Origin: Campanula takesimana
Taxonomy: Eukaryota; Streptophyta; Magnoliopsida; Asterales; Campanulaceae
NCBI GenBank assembly: GCA_026119855.1
Contig: JAOWBW010000006.1
Span: 2,046,001 to 2,110,000 of the forward strand
DNA length: 64,000 nt
Reading direction: 5' to 3'
Below the pieces are notes generated by a model, which saw nothing but the letters and a program-made list of their open reading frames with translations, was not told the DNA's origin and did not search any database. Positions 24,093 to 35,231 of the stretch are shown in pieces; the stretch's first letter is position 1; every line of letters starts with the position of its first letter. The translations under genes were made by a program, and so were the position numbers.

Positions 24093-24387
24093 GACTCGAA
24101 CCAACTCAATCAATTAAGAGAAGGCTTAAGATCAACATTACTCAAGGATTGACGCAAGGTACAATCCGAGTGGAGGTACATCTCAAAATCCGGGAGATGA
24201 CCTAAGTTCGACAATACTCAAGGATTGACGCAAGGTACAATCGGAGCGGGGGGTACATCTCAGAATCCGGGAGATGACCTAAGTTCGACATCAAGACGAG
24301 TCGCATCTGACTCTGGGGGAAGGAACAACATAATTTTAATGGCGAGATCTATATTTTCTCAAGACGAAATTGACTTTGAGAGATTTA

Positions 24388-24560
24388 AGAGGCGTCTCGG
24401 CCTAAAGTGATTTTGAGAATGATAACTTTAAAAGGCGTTTCGGCCGAAAATTATTTTGAGAGCTTTAAGAGGCGTCTTGGCCTAAAATTATTTTGAAAGC
24501 TTTAAGAGGCGTCTCGGCCTAAAATGATTTTGATAATGAGAACTTCAAGACTACTATCAT
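24388..24560 (-). repeat. ~46-bp tandem repeats in C
   Basis: About four units with AGGCGTCTCGGCCTAAAATG followed by ATTTTGAGA and a CTTTAAG stretch, some units degenerate. Confidence 0.85.
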
Positions 24561-25172
24561 GAAGATAATTTCAAGGATACGCTGCATTCTGAGCCATGCC
24601 CAAATTCTTTGGCTTTTGAATTGCTGTGTGATGAGATTTTTGTGCTTTATCAAGCAATAAACCATCGCTTCGCGTGATCCATCGGTACTGTTTTGAGTGT
24701 TGTAACCTCATTTTGGATTCCCGTTCACCCTAAAAAAGGTTTTTTGATTATTTCACAGTCAAGCTTCTCCGCTTCTAGAGTTGCTAAAACATTACTTCGC
24801 GTGGTCCGTCGGCACCGTTTTGAGTACTGCAACCTCATTCTGGATCCCTGTTTACCCCAAAAGGGTTTCTGATTCTTTCACAATCAAGCTACTCTGCTTT
24901 TGGAGTCGCTGTGACTCTTGGCAATTGATATCGGGTTGGAATCATTCAATTTTGACTGAATTCTCACGTATATCAGGAGAAATGACACGATCAACATTGT
25001 TTGTTGTAACCTGCAAGTTAGCTCTTTGGTTTTGCCATTGTTGTGGGATTTTGATTGCTTGCAATGAGCAACCTCTTTGTGAAACCAATATGTGATTTGC
25101 TGTGTGTTTCCCACTTCGTACATGGATAATATTTTTTTGCAAGTATGTGGTCGTGCCTGAAAATTCAAGCTG

Positions 25173-25210
25173 CCCGCGTATCTCTTTCGAGAATCAGACC
25201 AGTGTAGTTC
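25173..25210 (-). other. Tat 3'-region stem-loop, copy 7 (element C)
   Basis: Minus sense: inner TCTC/GAGA with a GAAA loop; outer stem weakened (CTACA against ACGCG). Confidence 0.6.
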
Positions 25211-25388
25211 GAATTTATCAAATCGAACATTTTATTTTCCAAAAAGCCATTGGGAAATCTCATTTCCTGCGTATTGTTGTTGACGAGGAACTTTTTGTGG
25301 AGACCATGATGTGGTTCGTTGTGATGTCAACCTCGTACCTGCATAAGATTTTTTGCAAGTATGTGGTCATGCCTGAAGATTCAAGCTG

Positions 25389-25426
25389 CCTACGTATGTC
25401 TTTCGAGAATCAGACCAACGTAGTTC
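25389..25426 (-). other. Tat 3'-region stem-loop, copy 8 (element C)
   Basis: Minus sense: outer CTACGT/ACGTAG, inner reduced to TCT/AGA with loop CGAA. Confidence 0.6.
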
Positions 25427-28400
25427 GACTTTGGCAACTCGAACTGATTTTGCAGAAAAGGGTATTAGGAAATTTCATTCCCTACGCAGAAACATGAGCG
25501 TCGACTTTGTTGAGGATCCTTCTTGTGAGGACCATGATGTGGCAGAATGGATGATGTGTACCTGCAAGCGATTTTCACAAGCAAGCAAAAAATATATCTT
25601 GATATTGATGAGGACCCTCTTGTGAGGACCATGATGCGGCAGGGTGGATGACATGTACCTACAAGATATTTTCAAGAGCAAGCAGAATATATCTTCGACA
25701 TTAATGTGCTCGAGAGTGTCATTTATGTGCAACAAAAGTTTTAGAACACATACATGGATTTAAGATCGAGAGATTCAGAGAAAGATTGGGACAAGAATAC
25801 ATTCTCTTTTGATTTTGCAACCATTTTTCTTTTGAAGGGTGAAAGCCAAATTTCACTTCTTGCATGATGATTTTTTTTGCATTTGATTTTTCTTTTATTT
25901 GACACATGTGCATTGCTTGCATTTCAAACTTTGCTTATTATGAATTAATGAGTGAGAATTTATGAATGAATAGAGGGAGAATCATGAATGAAATGAATTG
26001 TGCACTTTATTGTGAATCTTGCATTTTTGTGAAAATGAGGAATATGGAGATGTGTATGGTGAAGCAAAGCCGAAAGCCTAGCGCGAACACTCAAAAGGTC
26101 AATTCCGAACACCCATTTGATCAAGACTACTCAACGGTATATCTCCGGATGCTATGGTTGGGTCAGCCCCACTCATCGGCTGAAGAAACCCCATTTGTTC
26201 TTTCTGACATCGACCCCCAACATTCTGGCTGCTGAAGCCCCAGTGTCTCTTAAAGATCAAACTCAGATGTTGGCTACGGAAGCCCCAGTCATGTTATAGG
26301 ACAAGCCCCTGAATCTGGCATATGAAGCTCTTGTTTCACTTGAAGGGTGAATCTCATGTTGATCCAAATTGTCGTATCGAGACCACTTCATGTTTTGGCA
26401 TTTCAACCTTTGGGGGGCTCTAACTGTCATTGAGAGTTATTCAAATGTTCGATGTCTCGCTGTTGGAGGCAATTCACAATTTCTGACATGCAATACCCAA
26501 TCGGTAGGGAGTCAACTATCTTTGAGAGTTGTTCGTCAGGACACAATCTTGATGTTGCCGAAGAACGAGCTTTGGGCTTGGTGGGCCATACTGTCAATTC
26601 GAGATGGCGCTGCATTTTGATGATCCACACATAAGGGACCGACTGTCTATGAGAGTCATCCCGCATTCAATGCTTTGATGTTTACCGCTATCCACGGGTT
26701 CTGACATTCGATACTCCTTCTTTGAGGAATCAACTGTCATTGAGAGTTGTTCGGTGGGACACAATCCTGATGTTGCCGAAGAAACAAGCTTTGAGCTTTG
26801 CGGGCCATACTATCAATCCGAGATGGCGCTGTGTTCTGATGACCCACACATAAGGGACCTAACTATCTATAAGAGTTGTCCCATATCCTTGATGTTCTCA
26901 ATCTTGAGAGTTACTGAAACTGATGATGATTCTCAAAAGTTAATCTTTGCATTTCTAAGTCCCTTCAAAAGATCAACTGTCAATGAGAGTTGTCTTGTAC
27001 CCTGGCATTTTGCCATCTGAATTTCCGTGTTACCCGGAGCAAACCATTCTCAACAAATCGTGTTGTCATGAAGCCACATCATTGCTTTTGAAACTGACCC
27101 AAGACTCTGATACGCAGCCCCAGTTCGTGTTTATTCATTCAAGATCAATTGCCGACATTGAGAGTTTGAAATCTAAGGAATAGCATTCCTTTGTTTCTTT
27201 TGCTGTGACAGCTTCCAGGAGTTGGCAGGGGAAGGCACGAGGCCAGTATTTTGTGAAAGCAAGGAGAAATCCCAGTAGGATCTCCGACATCGTGTTTGCG
27301 CAGAAATGAAATAACGGAAGGATGAGAGTAGGGGGAAGCCCCTAGACTCGAGAAAAGTATGCTCACACATTGAAATTAAAGACTCAAGACTTAAACAAGC
27401 GTTAATGGTCAAGTGCCTCAAAATCAAATGGACCCTTCTAAAATTGGATTAGCATTTTAATTCTGATTAAATAAGCTTGAAAATCATTTGAACACAAGTT
27501 AGACCATGACAAATCGACATGAGAACATCGTTGGGCAAGAGATATGATTCGCGCCGCTGCTTGACCTCATTCGGTGAGAGGCCTTCGTCGTTGTCTCCTT
27601 TTCCTGATTTTGATCACACCATTTGGATGCTGCACGATTTTTTGGTTCTTGGGCTACCTCAGTGTAAGGAGTTGGTAGAGCACGTTGGTCTCCAACAAAA
27701 GCCACCAGTTGTCGTCGTTGATGGTGCTTTGCCCAAAGTTGAAAGATCGAGATCTTGTTTAGTGCAGATTGGCCTCGCATGCGTGGTGCTCCTTGAAGCT
27801 GATGATGTCACATAAGATTGTCTGACCCTCGGTCTACGTCTCGCCTTTGTGATACGAGCGATGAAGTCTTCGGTATTAATTGCCAACTGCCGTCGTTGAA
27901 GGCACACACATGAATTTGTAGTGTCGCAATATCTTTTCTAAAACAATTGAATTAAACAATAAAGCAAATGGAATATGTACCAAAATAAATGAATAATGCT
28001 TCTTCTTTTTTTTTTTTTTTGACCTCCCCTTTTTTGCTCTCTTTCAACTTTTTTTTTTTTTTTTGTTTTGCACTCAAGAAGAAACATACATAGCGTGCGC
28101 AATACAACAATTTTTAGAAAAACATAAACATACAATATGCGAGAATTTACAATGCATCATACATTAAAGGAAAATCGCCAACACTTGCGCTTGCATCAGT
28201 GTGATAGTCTTCTGCCTTTGACATTTGATTGGCCTCTCTGATCATGCCCTTGATTGCACCCTGAAATCTTCGTTCGTCGGGTGACTTTGTCGATCGCCTC
28301 CGTGAACTTCGTTGATTGCCTTCGGCCCTAGTTCCCATCTCAATTAATCACAGTCTAAAATTTGTTCAGATTTCATTGATTGCTTTTAATTAAGTGAGAT

Positions 28401-28781
28401 TAATTATTTGCGGGTCCAGATCTACAAGATACATGATTTAGAAGGCACTTGGTTATAAGGCAAGTTCATTGACTGAAAACATATATTACATGACAAGCAA
28501 TGAAATAAAAGCACGAAGACAATGACACACTCTTAGACTTATAAGACAAAGAAGATGTGTGAGCACATTACTAAGCGATATGCAAAAGGGGACAGGAATA
28601 GGAGTGGGTGGTGATCCCAGTCACAAGCAAAAAGAGATCTAGGCACTGGAAGCTAGAAATCTCCAAAAGTGAGCAAAAGTGTTGCAGCCTTGCAAGCTAG
28701 CAAAAAAAAAGTATGTCCTTTTATTACCTACACCATCGGAGTGAAAAGCGGTGGCCTTGGGAGTCAAGTTAGCCCCATGGA

Positions 28782-30170
28782 TCAAATATCTGGCTCGGGC
28801 TTCCGAGCCCCCATGAGATTACAGACTTTATCCTTGAGAGTGTAACATTCATTAGTAGCATGTGAGGCTTTTCCATGATATTCACAATACTTGCTACGGT
28901 ACGGTGCCGGATGTGACGGGCGGAGAATCTTGCATTCTTGTATAGGCCACAGGACCCCATCATGACCCATTCTAAAAAGTGGCACCGTTAGCCTTTGGGA
29001 CGACATGCCATATGGAACATCTACATGGCTTGAGTGTTGATCATTTCTTTTCCTCTTCATTCGTGAAATACCCGGGGCATCTTTCAATCTGGAAAATACA
29101 TCGGCGGTAGCCATTGGGCCGCCCTTAGAGGAAAATGATGAGCTATCGTCGACACAAATTGATTTACCCGATCGAGGGGAAGTAGGAACACGCCCAGTCA
29201 TCTTGAGAGGTTTGCTGAGCCTCTGTTGTAACTCCTTGCTTATGGATGAACTACCCTTGAGGCTGATAATTCTTGTTCTTGGAACCACAGGAGAACTTAC
29301 TGGAGGGTCATTGAGCCTTATATAATTTTCTGGAATAGGAGGATCCACCCTTTTGCGATCGGATTCTTGATTAGGGGACATGACTAAAACATTCTCATCC
29401 TTCGTCAATTCGACTATAGAGCAATATGATAGGGGATCGATGAGCCCTTGCTGGCTTTTAAACTTGGGAGACGCATCATGCTTTGTCTCATCATCTTGAT
29501 TGGGGAGCGTGATGGGAAGAAACTCATGTTTTGCAAATTCTTGAGTGATGATCGGGCAGCAAATTGGCAGAGGGCCGCCGAGCCTTCGGTGGTTTACTGG
29601 ATCTGAAATTCGTTCTGGGAGTGCATCATGGCCAAAAGGGACCATTGTGGTACTGAGTCTTGATGTTTCTAGGATGGCTGGAGGGGAATGAATCACCATA
29701 TGATTGTTAAGCATTGGTTGCATCTCTGAAAGAGGTGACTCGTCATTCTTCACATCTTGATTAGGCATTTCAAACGAGGCTCCCTCCTTCGGTGCTTCTG
29801 GACCAAGACAAGTCTGCATAGCATTCTTAAACTTCGGTTGGTCAGATAAAAGAGCCACAACCCGGTCAGCCATTTCCTTTTGACATTCTTGGAAGAACCT
29901 TAACATAAGATCTGTATGTGCCTCCAAACGCTCTTTCAACCACTGTTCCATTCGAGGGTTGGGTTCAAAGTTAGTCATCCTTGCACTGATTCGGGCTTCC
30001 AAACATTGTTTCCACCACTGTTCCATTTGAGGATCGGGTTTGAAATTAGCCATCTTCGCACTGATATGGGCCTCCAAGCGCAGTTTTAACCACTCTTCCA
30101 TTGCAAAGGTATGCCCAAAGTATCCTGAGTTCCCACTCTGATTTTCAGATCCCTTTCCTTTCTTAGTCAT
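28782..30170 (-). CDS. gag-like protein of element C, intact 462 codons
   Basis: The single intact ORF of C, read from ATG at 30170. Residues 24-93 are three head-to-tail ~25-residue repeats of the form M-E-x-W-x-K-x-x-L-E-A, each followed by an N-F-x-P-x-P-type end except the last, which runs into a helix-like segment. Residues ~100-410 are Pro/Ser-rich and low in recognisable structure. Residues 427-450 form a CX2HX4HX4C knuckle (Cys429, His432, His437, Cys442) in the context K-Y-C-E-Y-H-G, as in gag of Tat elements. I do not see the usual gag core (R-P-T-K-K-E and R-R-W-N-D-K of A and B). It probably binds element RNA or joins particles made by an autonomous partner; that role is inferred. 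There are no in-frame stops although the LTRs of C have diverged. Confidence 0.75.
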   Translation of the reverse strand: MTKKGKGSENQSGNSGYFGHTFAMEEWLKLRLEAHISAKMANFKPDPQMEQWWKQCLEARISARMTNFEPNPRMEQWLKERLEAHTDLMLRFFQECQKEMADRVVALLSDQPKFKNAMQTCLGPEAPKEGASFEMPNQDVKNDESPLSEMQPMLNNHMVIHSPPAILETSRLSTTMVPFGHDALPERISDPVNHRRLGGPLPICCPIITQEFAKHEFLPITLPNQDDETKHDASPKFKSQQGLIDPLSYCSIVELTKDENVLVMSPNQESDRKRVDPPIPENYIRLNDPPVSSPVVPRTRIISLKGSSSISKELQQRLSKPLKMTGRVPTSPRSGKSICVDDSSSFSSKGGPMATADVFSRLKDAPGISRMKRKRNDQHSSHVDVPYGMSSQRLTVPLFRMGHDGVLWPIQECKILRPSHPAPYRSKYCEYHGKASHATNECYTLKDKVCNLMGARKPEPDI

Positions 30171-31175
30171 AGCTCGAAGGATAACCGGAGTAAGGTTTGA
30201 TCAAAGTGGCGCTTGAAATGGACCTTGAATGTCGCGCTAGAGAACAAGACGAATTCTCCCTCTACAAGATGAATGAAAAATGAAACCTATTTTAGATTCC
30301 CGGGAATGAAGCTTTATGTACAAAAGAAGCTAAAAAAAAAAATTCAAAATTTGAAGCGCAAGCAACGCACAAACCTATGAATGCCGGACAAGCACATTGC
30401 TTTGTTTTGACACATTTTCGCATGAAATCTTGGAATAGTGAATACCGTCTCCAAAGTATAGGACCAACGTTTTGCACCTGTACTATTGGCCGTCCAAGGC
30501 GCTAGTGAAGGGCCTATACTCTTTCGGGGATCCACCATTCGGTTACGGTCTAAGGGAGGGTCTTGACAATTTAATGTAAATCTGAGCATTTCAATGAATT
30601 TCCAGAATGTAGGTTGTTTATGACCTTTTTGGGAAATGCATAGGATTGAGGTGAAATTGCTAGACAAAAACCGGCATAAAGTCTGGGACGTGTCATTTTT
30701 TGGAAAACATAGACATCGTGGCTTGGTAACGAGGAAGATTGGCTTACACCCATCGCAACGACTAATAGGCGCACTTTGGGGTGAGAATGTACACCGCGGG
30801 CCCTATAGGGAAGTCGATGAGCTCCCTTATACCCTCGGGTTACCTTCTCGGGTTTGTACGGTTCTACGAGACGTTATTTTCAAAAACGTGCATGTGTGTG
30901 AGGTATCTATAAGTTCAAAAAATGATTTTGAAAGCAAGTAAAGAAAACAAGAAAAAAAACCTTTTTTTTTCCTTTTTTATTTTTTCCATTTTCTTTTTAT
31001 TTTTTCTTTTTTACGGGAATCACCCACCACGCATGCATATATATACAAATAAGAGGGTGAAGGAAAAAAGAATGTCCCTACAAAACAAAGGTTAGGGCAT
31101 AAATATATACAACCCAAGCAAGGCAAGTAAAGCATGGCACACACAAAGATTAGAGTCTAGCCCACTTTAAAATTT
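30171..31175 (-). other. 5' leader of element C
   Basis: About 1 kb between primer site and ORF, no supported gene. It includes an A- and T-run stretch at 30946-31010 and a GGGCCCTATAGGG-like block near 30798. Confidence 0.6.
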
Positions 31176-31193
31176 TCCCCAGCAGAGTCGCCA
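31176..31193 (-). promoter_or_regulatory. tRNA-Arg primer-binding site of C
   Basis: TGGCGACTCTGCTGGGGA on the minus strand, one base from the LTR end, complementary to the 3' end of a plant tRNA-Arg apart from one position. Priming by tRNA-Arg is typical of Ogre/Tat elements. Confidence 0.85.
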
Positions 31194-31194
31194 C

Positions 31195-33771
31195 TGTGAG
31201 AGCCCGCGCTCGAAAGCCGAACCGCGAAATGACCGCCCGCGAGGGCGGTTCGGGTCCGTTTCGTGCTAATGCACTTTTGGAAATGCGCTCGGTTCCCACA
31301 CAATGGTTTCCTCTCGATGGAATCAAAACAGTCAAGAGTCGCCACCTCGCTTTATTTTAGGAAAAATGAAGACAAAACCTTTTATTTAGAGAAAGTGGGT
31401 TCGGGGGATAAGTTACGAGAAGAGAAGGGGTTAGGCACTCTCCTCACCCGTGATGGTCTCTAGCATGCATGCCAAGTAGATTCATTTTATTCCTTTTACC
31501 TTGATTTTATGCCCTAACAAAAATGGTGATTTGATATAAGAGGAAGTCTTCCTATTCTAGGAATGTTTGCTTTAATTCACAAATGAGAGTCGGTTTGGGT
31601 GGACTCTCACTTGGTTTTGAAAATGGTTTAGCATTAAAATCCAGTAAAGGAAACACACAAATGGGTGAGGGATTGATATTTACAATGGTGAACAAAAGAG
31701 GGAAACAAATCCCATAAAAAAGAATGTCAAAACTCCGTCCCCAAACATTTTAGGGACTGCTGTGCTCTTCTTCTTTGTGTACCTGCTCTTATGCTTGCAT
31801 AATCTGAAAAGTAAATATTAGGAAAAGTCCCTAACACATCAAGTATCAACCATGAATTTTCCTCTGATTTTAGGAGCATGTTAAGGTGTCCAAACTAGGC
31901 ATGCAAGATAAAACTTTCAACAGCCAGATCTGACAGATATTCATGCATCCATACAAGACTCACTTTTTGAATCATTAAAACGAGGGGATCATGGGAAATA
32001 ACAAACATCAAAGTTGTTCCTAACATATCAAAGTTTAGATATGGAAAGTTTCAAGGCCATTTAGAAAGTTTAAGTCATATAAAACACCTCTGACATTTTG
32101 GTGTCAGAACAGGAAGTATGTTAATCTGAGAATAGAGAGTTGAAACAAAAAATGTAAATAACCTCTTCCACTAAGGGTAAAAATATGTTATTTACATGAT
32201 CATCTTAATATGTTTGTCTAGAACAAAATCTATTTTATGACCTAAGACCAAAAATCAGTTTTTCTATGCACAAAGAGAGAAACAAGACAGAAAGATACAG
32301 ACTGACAGACTGCTGGAAATCCACACAAGGCATGAAGATACTCATGAAAACCCCCTCAAATGGGATGATATGGACATGAGACCTTTAAAATACATAGATC
32401 CACATATTAAAAATGAAAAACAACACCCATTCATGCTTTTAACTCAGATTACATGATGGTTAACATGTAGAGAAAACAAGTCATGGACAGATTTGGGGGT
32501 TTTAAAGAAAGCATCATGTTCATCTTTTGGAAGACCTCCCCAAATCATTTTATTCCTACACTAACATGAAAATATGAACAATATGCACATTATTTACAGT
32601 AGGAAACAACTCAAGAGTTAAAGATCATCATGAACACTCATTTGGACATAAACATAGCACAAGTAGCAAATATTACATTGATGTTTCCCAAATGGAGGTC
32701 TAGCCTAACAAGTGGCTAGACCTCTTTACAAATCACATAGAGATCTACATTTTACATGGATGAACTTTACAAGAACAAGAGATTACCTAGATGTGCTTCC
32801 TTTGCTCCCAAGGGAAGACTTTTTTGTTGCTTTTCTTAAGGTGTTTGCCTTAGATTGAGAGAGTGTTTGAGTGAGTTGTTTGCTTTGCTTTGTGTAGTGT
32901 TTAGGGTGGGATTATGGTGGTGATATGGTGGTGTTGTGGTGATTTGTGGACTGAGGTTTGACAGCTCTTTTTGTGCTTAGAGAGAGCAAGAGTGTGGTGT
33001 GAATTGTGGGTGAGTTCTTCTTTGAATAATGGATGAGGGAGGTGAGTATATGGATGAGGGAGGTGGAAATCTTTCATTTAGGCCCTCTAGGGGGTTTAGG
33101 GATCAGTTTAGGGGGTGGCTACCCCGTTCATTTGCAGCTGGGAATGATAAAAATCAAGACTTTTGTGGCCAAGTTGCTGAAGAACAAACTGCTGTCTGAA
33201 CCTCCCAAACCAGCCGTACGGCTCATGTCTCCGTCCCTTCTTCCCAAAGTGCCACTTGTCGCATTCTGATTGGCTCCTTCCTTATTGATTTAGCCAGCCA
33301 ACTTGGGCCACTTGTCTGACTCTTTTAGGCGTGAATGATCACAATTTTGCTTCGGTATTGGTTCCGCAACAGTTCAAGATTTATCTGAATGCGCGCATAA
33401 CGGTGTCTCGGTTGTCCGCGGTCCCAACATGGAAGTTGCTTGAAATAATCTTGTGGTCACGTACGTCTATCTGAAATATGTTAATGTGCAAGGGATGACA
33501 ATAATATACTTTTAATGCACGGAATGGACGGTAACGAGCAGTTCTAAGGGTACGGGCCCCATTTTCGGGTCCCGCCACTCAAAAATTGAAGTACATGCCT
33601 GTTTACTCATTTTTTTGGCTCTGATCATGAATTTGAAGTCCTTTAATCCATTCGATGCACCGATAAGGCTCACGGCACTTCCGCATAGCCAAATCGAGGG
33701 CTCTAGGTCAATTTTAGGGTTTAGACCAATAAAAGGGGTTTAATAAGGGGTGCGAGATCGGGGTATCTACA
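31195..33771 (-). repeat. 5' LTR of element C
   Basis: 2577 bp. Compared with the 3' LTR it has a 222-bp extra block (31441-31662), a duplicated GGATGAGGGAGGTG stretch near 33030-33070, and an extra ~30 bp around 33543-33572. Palindrome AGCCGTACGGCT is at 33212-33223 and the primer-site mimic at 31335-31344. Confidence 0.95.
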
Positions 33772-33776
33772 GAGTG

Positions 33777-33850
33777 GAGACTTGCTCTTAAAGAAGTTGG
33801 ACCATAGTTGAGAGTTTCTCGAGAGACATGGTGTTGGAGCTGCCGGCCAT
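33777..33850 (-). pseudogene. gag: first codons of gag of element B
   Basis: ATG at 33850 starts M-A-G-S-S-N, like the M-A-S starts of A and A'. A TAA at 33788-33790 interrupts it before element C. Continues at 21140. Confidence 0.8.
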
Positions 33851-35212
33851 TGATGCTGTCAGAGCTGCTGGAGTGATCAATTCACGAACTAGCCGGTTTG
33901 TTGAATCTCGGTAGATGCGGTAAGTACCAATTGGACCTAAATTGTAGAAGAGGCCCTTGTCAGTCTTGAGTAACACTTTCGGTCCATGAAGAGACTTAGA
34001 ACACACAGTGGGCACACGACTCAAACCAAATAAAGAAAAGACTCTTTTCTTTTTTTTCTTTTTTTAAAGTCGGAGGGACGAAGTCCCTTTTGGGGTTTCT
34101 AAGAAAATAGTGGAATCGTCACACTAGTATATAGAGCTTCTCGCGGTCCCTTATAGTCATCGGATTCCACCACGCTTGTAATTCCTACATGTGTCGGGAT
34201 TAAACTAAATTAATGTAGTAAAGCATACATGTGGGGATGGATTTTTTATTTTCGTCCATAATAACCACTTGGGGACGGATTTTTTTTCGTCCATGATGAC
34301 CACTTGTTTCTCTTGGAATCGGTATGTATGTTTTGAAGACATTAGTTTAGGGAAATCTCGACACATGAAAACTGACTTTAGTTACGGAGTGTTAGACCTT
34401 AACTATAATTGTGTTGGCTTGTGCTCGGCTAAAGAGAGGCTGAAGGTCACCCCCGGCATGTAGTCATGAACTACGCCACGGGCTGAGGTTTACCGCTTTG
34501 AGAGAGTCAAGGTCGAGTGGAGCTTGAAACTCTCTAGGACGGGCCTCGACGGGTTTGGGGTTATGAACTTGTGCGACTCGATAGTGAGCAATTTATAAGA
34601 ATTTGTGCACGTAGTGTGAGATCCGACAAGTGACAAAATATTTTTTAATTTTTTTAAGAAAAAACCAAAAGAAAAGCAAATAAGCACATAATTTACAACT
34701 CTCGAATCACCCGTGTGACCGATAAAAAAAAAACAAAAACAAAACAGTTAAGTGGTCTAAATCAGTCCTTGATGCAGGCAACTGTGCCCACACCCCAATC
34801 ATTCTGCTCTGTTCTGGAACCTGTTGTTGTTCTGGAAAACCACCTAGAAGCGCGCGCCTCTGGCCTATGTTGCGGGATGCGCGCACCTCTGGCCTGTGTT
34901 GCGGGATGCATGCGCATGGCCCAGAGTCTATGGGAGGCGACCGCTTCTGGGCGAACCTGTCAGATTGTCAGACTTTGGACTCAGGGGATTGCCCTGGTCC
35001 TGAATGTCTAATGGAACCCCTGCAAAGATGATTAGTGTAGAAAAAGGAAGAAGAATAGGAAGAACATTGAGAAGCGGGCGACTCTGGTCCTTGATGTGGG
35101 ACGCGCGCGCCTTAGGCCAAGAAGGCCAGAGGAGCACGCTTCCCTCATCAGAGACCAGAATGCCCAGAAAAATGTAGACTTTAAACAGAAATGCAAGTTT
35201 AACGCTCAAACG
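33851..35212 (-). other. 5' leader of element B
   Basis: No gene. Positions 34060-34700 match the leader of A' (48880-49530) closely, so B and A' share a recent ancestor in this region. GC-rich words (GCGCGCG, some mutated) and GGCC blocks lie at 34850-35145. Poly-A/T stretches lie near 34045 and 34640-34735. Confidence 0.75.
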
Positions 35213-35230
35213 TCCCCAGTAGAGTCGCCA
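35213..35230 (-). promoter_or_regulatory. tRNA-Arg primer-binding site of B
   Basis: TGGCGACTCTACTGGGGA on the minus strand, one base from the LTR. It differs from the A' site by two bases, both C to T. Confidence 0.85.
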
Positions 35231-35231
35231 C

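Larger units (their letters stand above)
23432..28781 (-). other. 3' non-coding region of element C, repeat-rich
   Basis: Between the ORF and the 3' LTR, 5.3 kb without a supported gene. It holds six stem-loop copies (23536-25426), repeats of an ACTCAAGGATTGACGCAAGG block (near 23890, 24139 and 24215), a ~46-bp array (24388-24560), a ~127-bp duplicated unit (about 24660-24900), repeats of AGGACCATGATG (25530-25650), degenerate copies of TGTCATTGAGAGTTGTTCGG (26420-27000), and two T-runs at 28004-28020 and 28050-28066. Positions 27420-28781 hold nothing I recognise. Confidence 0.75.
21141..33771 (-). mobile_element. large Tat-type non-autonomous element C (12.6 kb)
   Basis: LTRs at 31195-33771 (5') and 21141-23431 (3') surround a 7.8-kb internal region. 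The 5-bp TSD GAGTG is perfect (21136-21140 and 33772-33776). A tRNA-Arg primer site lies at 31176-31193 and a GAGGGGCTC tract abuts the 3' LTR. Only one ORF (28782-30170) looks real; there is no protease, RT, RNase H or integrase. The order LTR, primer site, leader, gag-like ORF, long repeat-rich 3' region, LTR fits a TR-GAG or LARD-like derivative of a Tat family distinct from A, A' and B. Confidence 0.92.

Noticed and set aside
27499..27907. Overlapping ORFs on both strands in the 3' region of C
   Set aside because: No motif, mutually overlapping frames, and located in a repeat-rich non-coding region.
31176..31193. tRNA-like sequence
   Set aside because: Only 18 nt complementary to the tRNA-Arg 3' end; it is a primer-binding site, not a tRNA gene. 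The same applies to 35213-35230 and 49969-49986.
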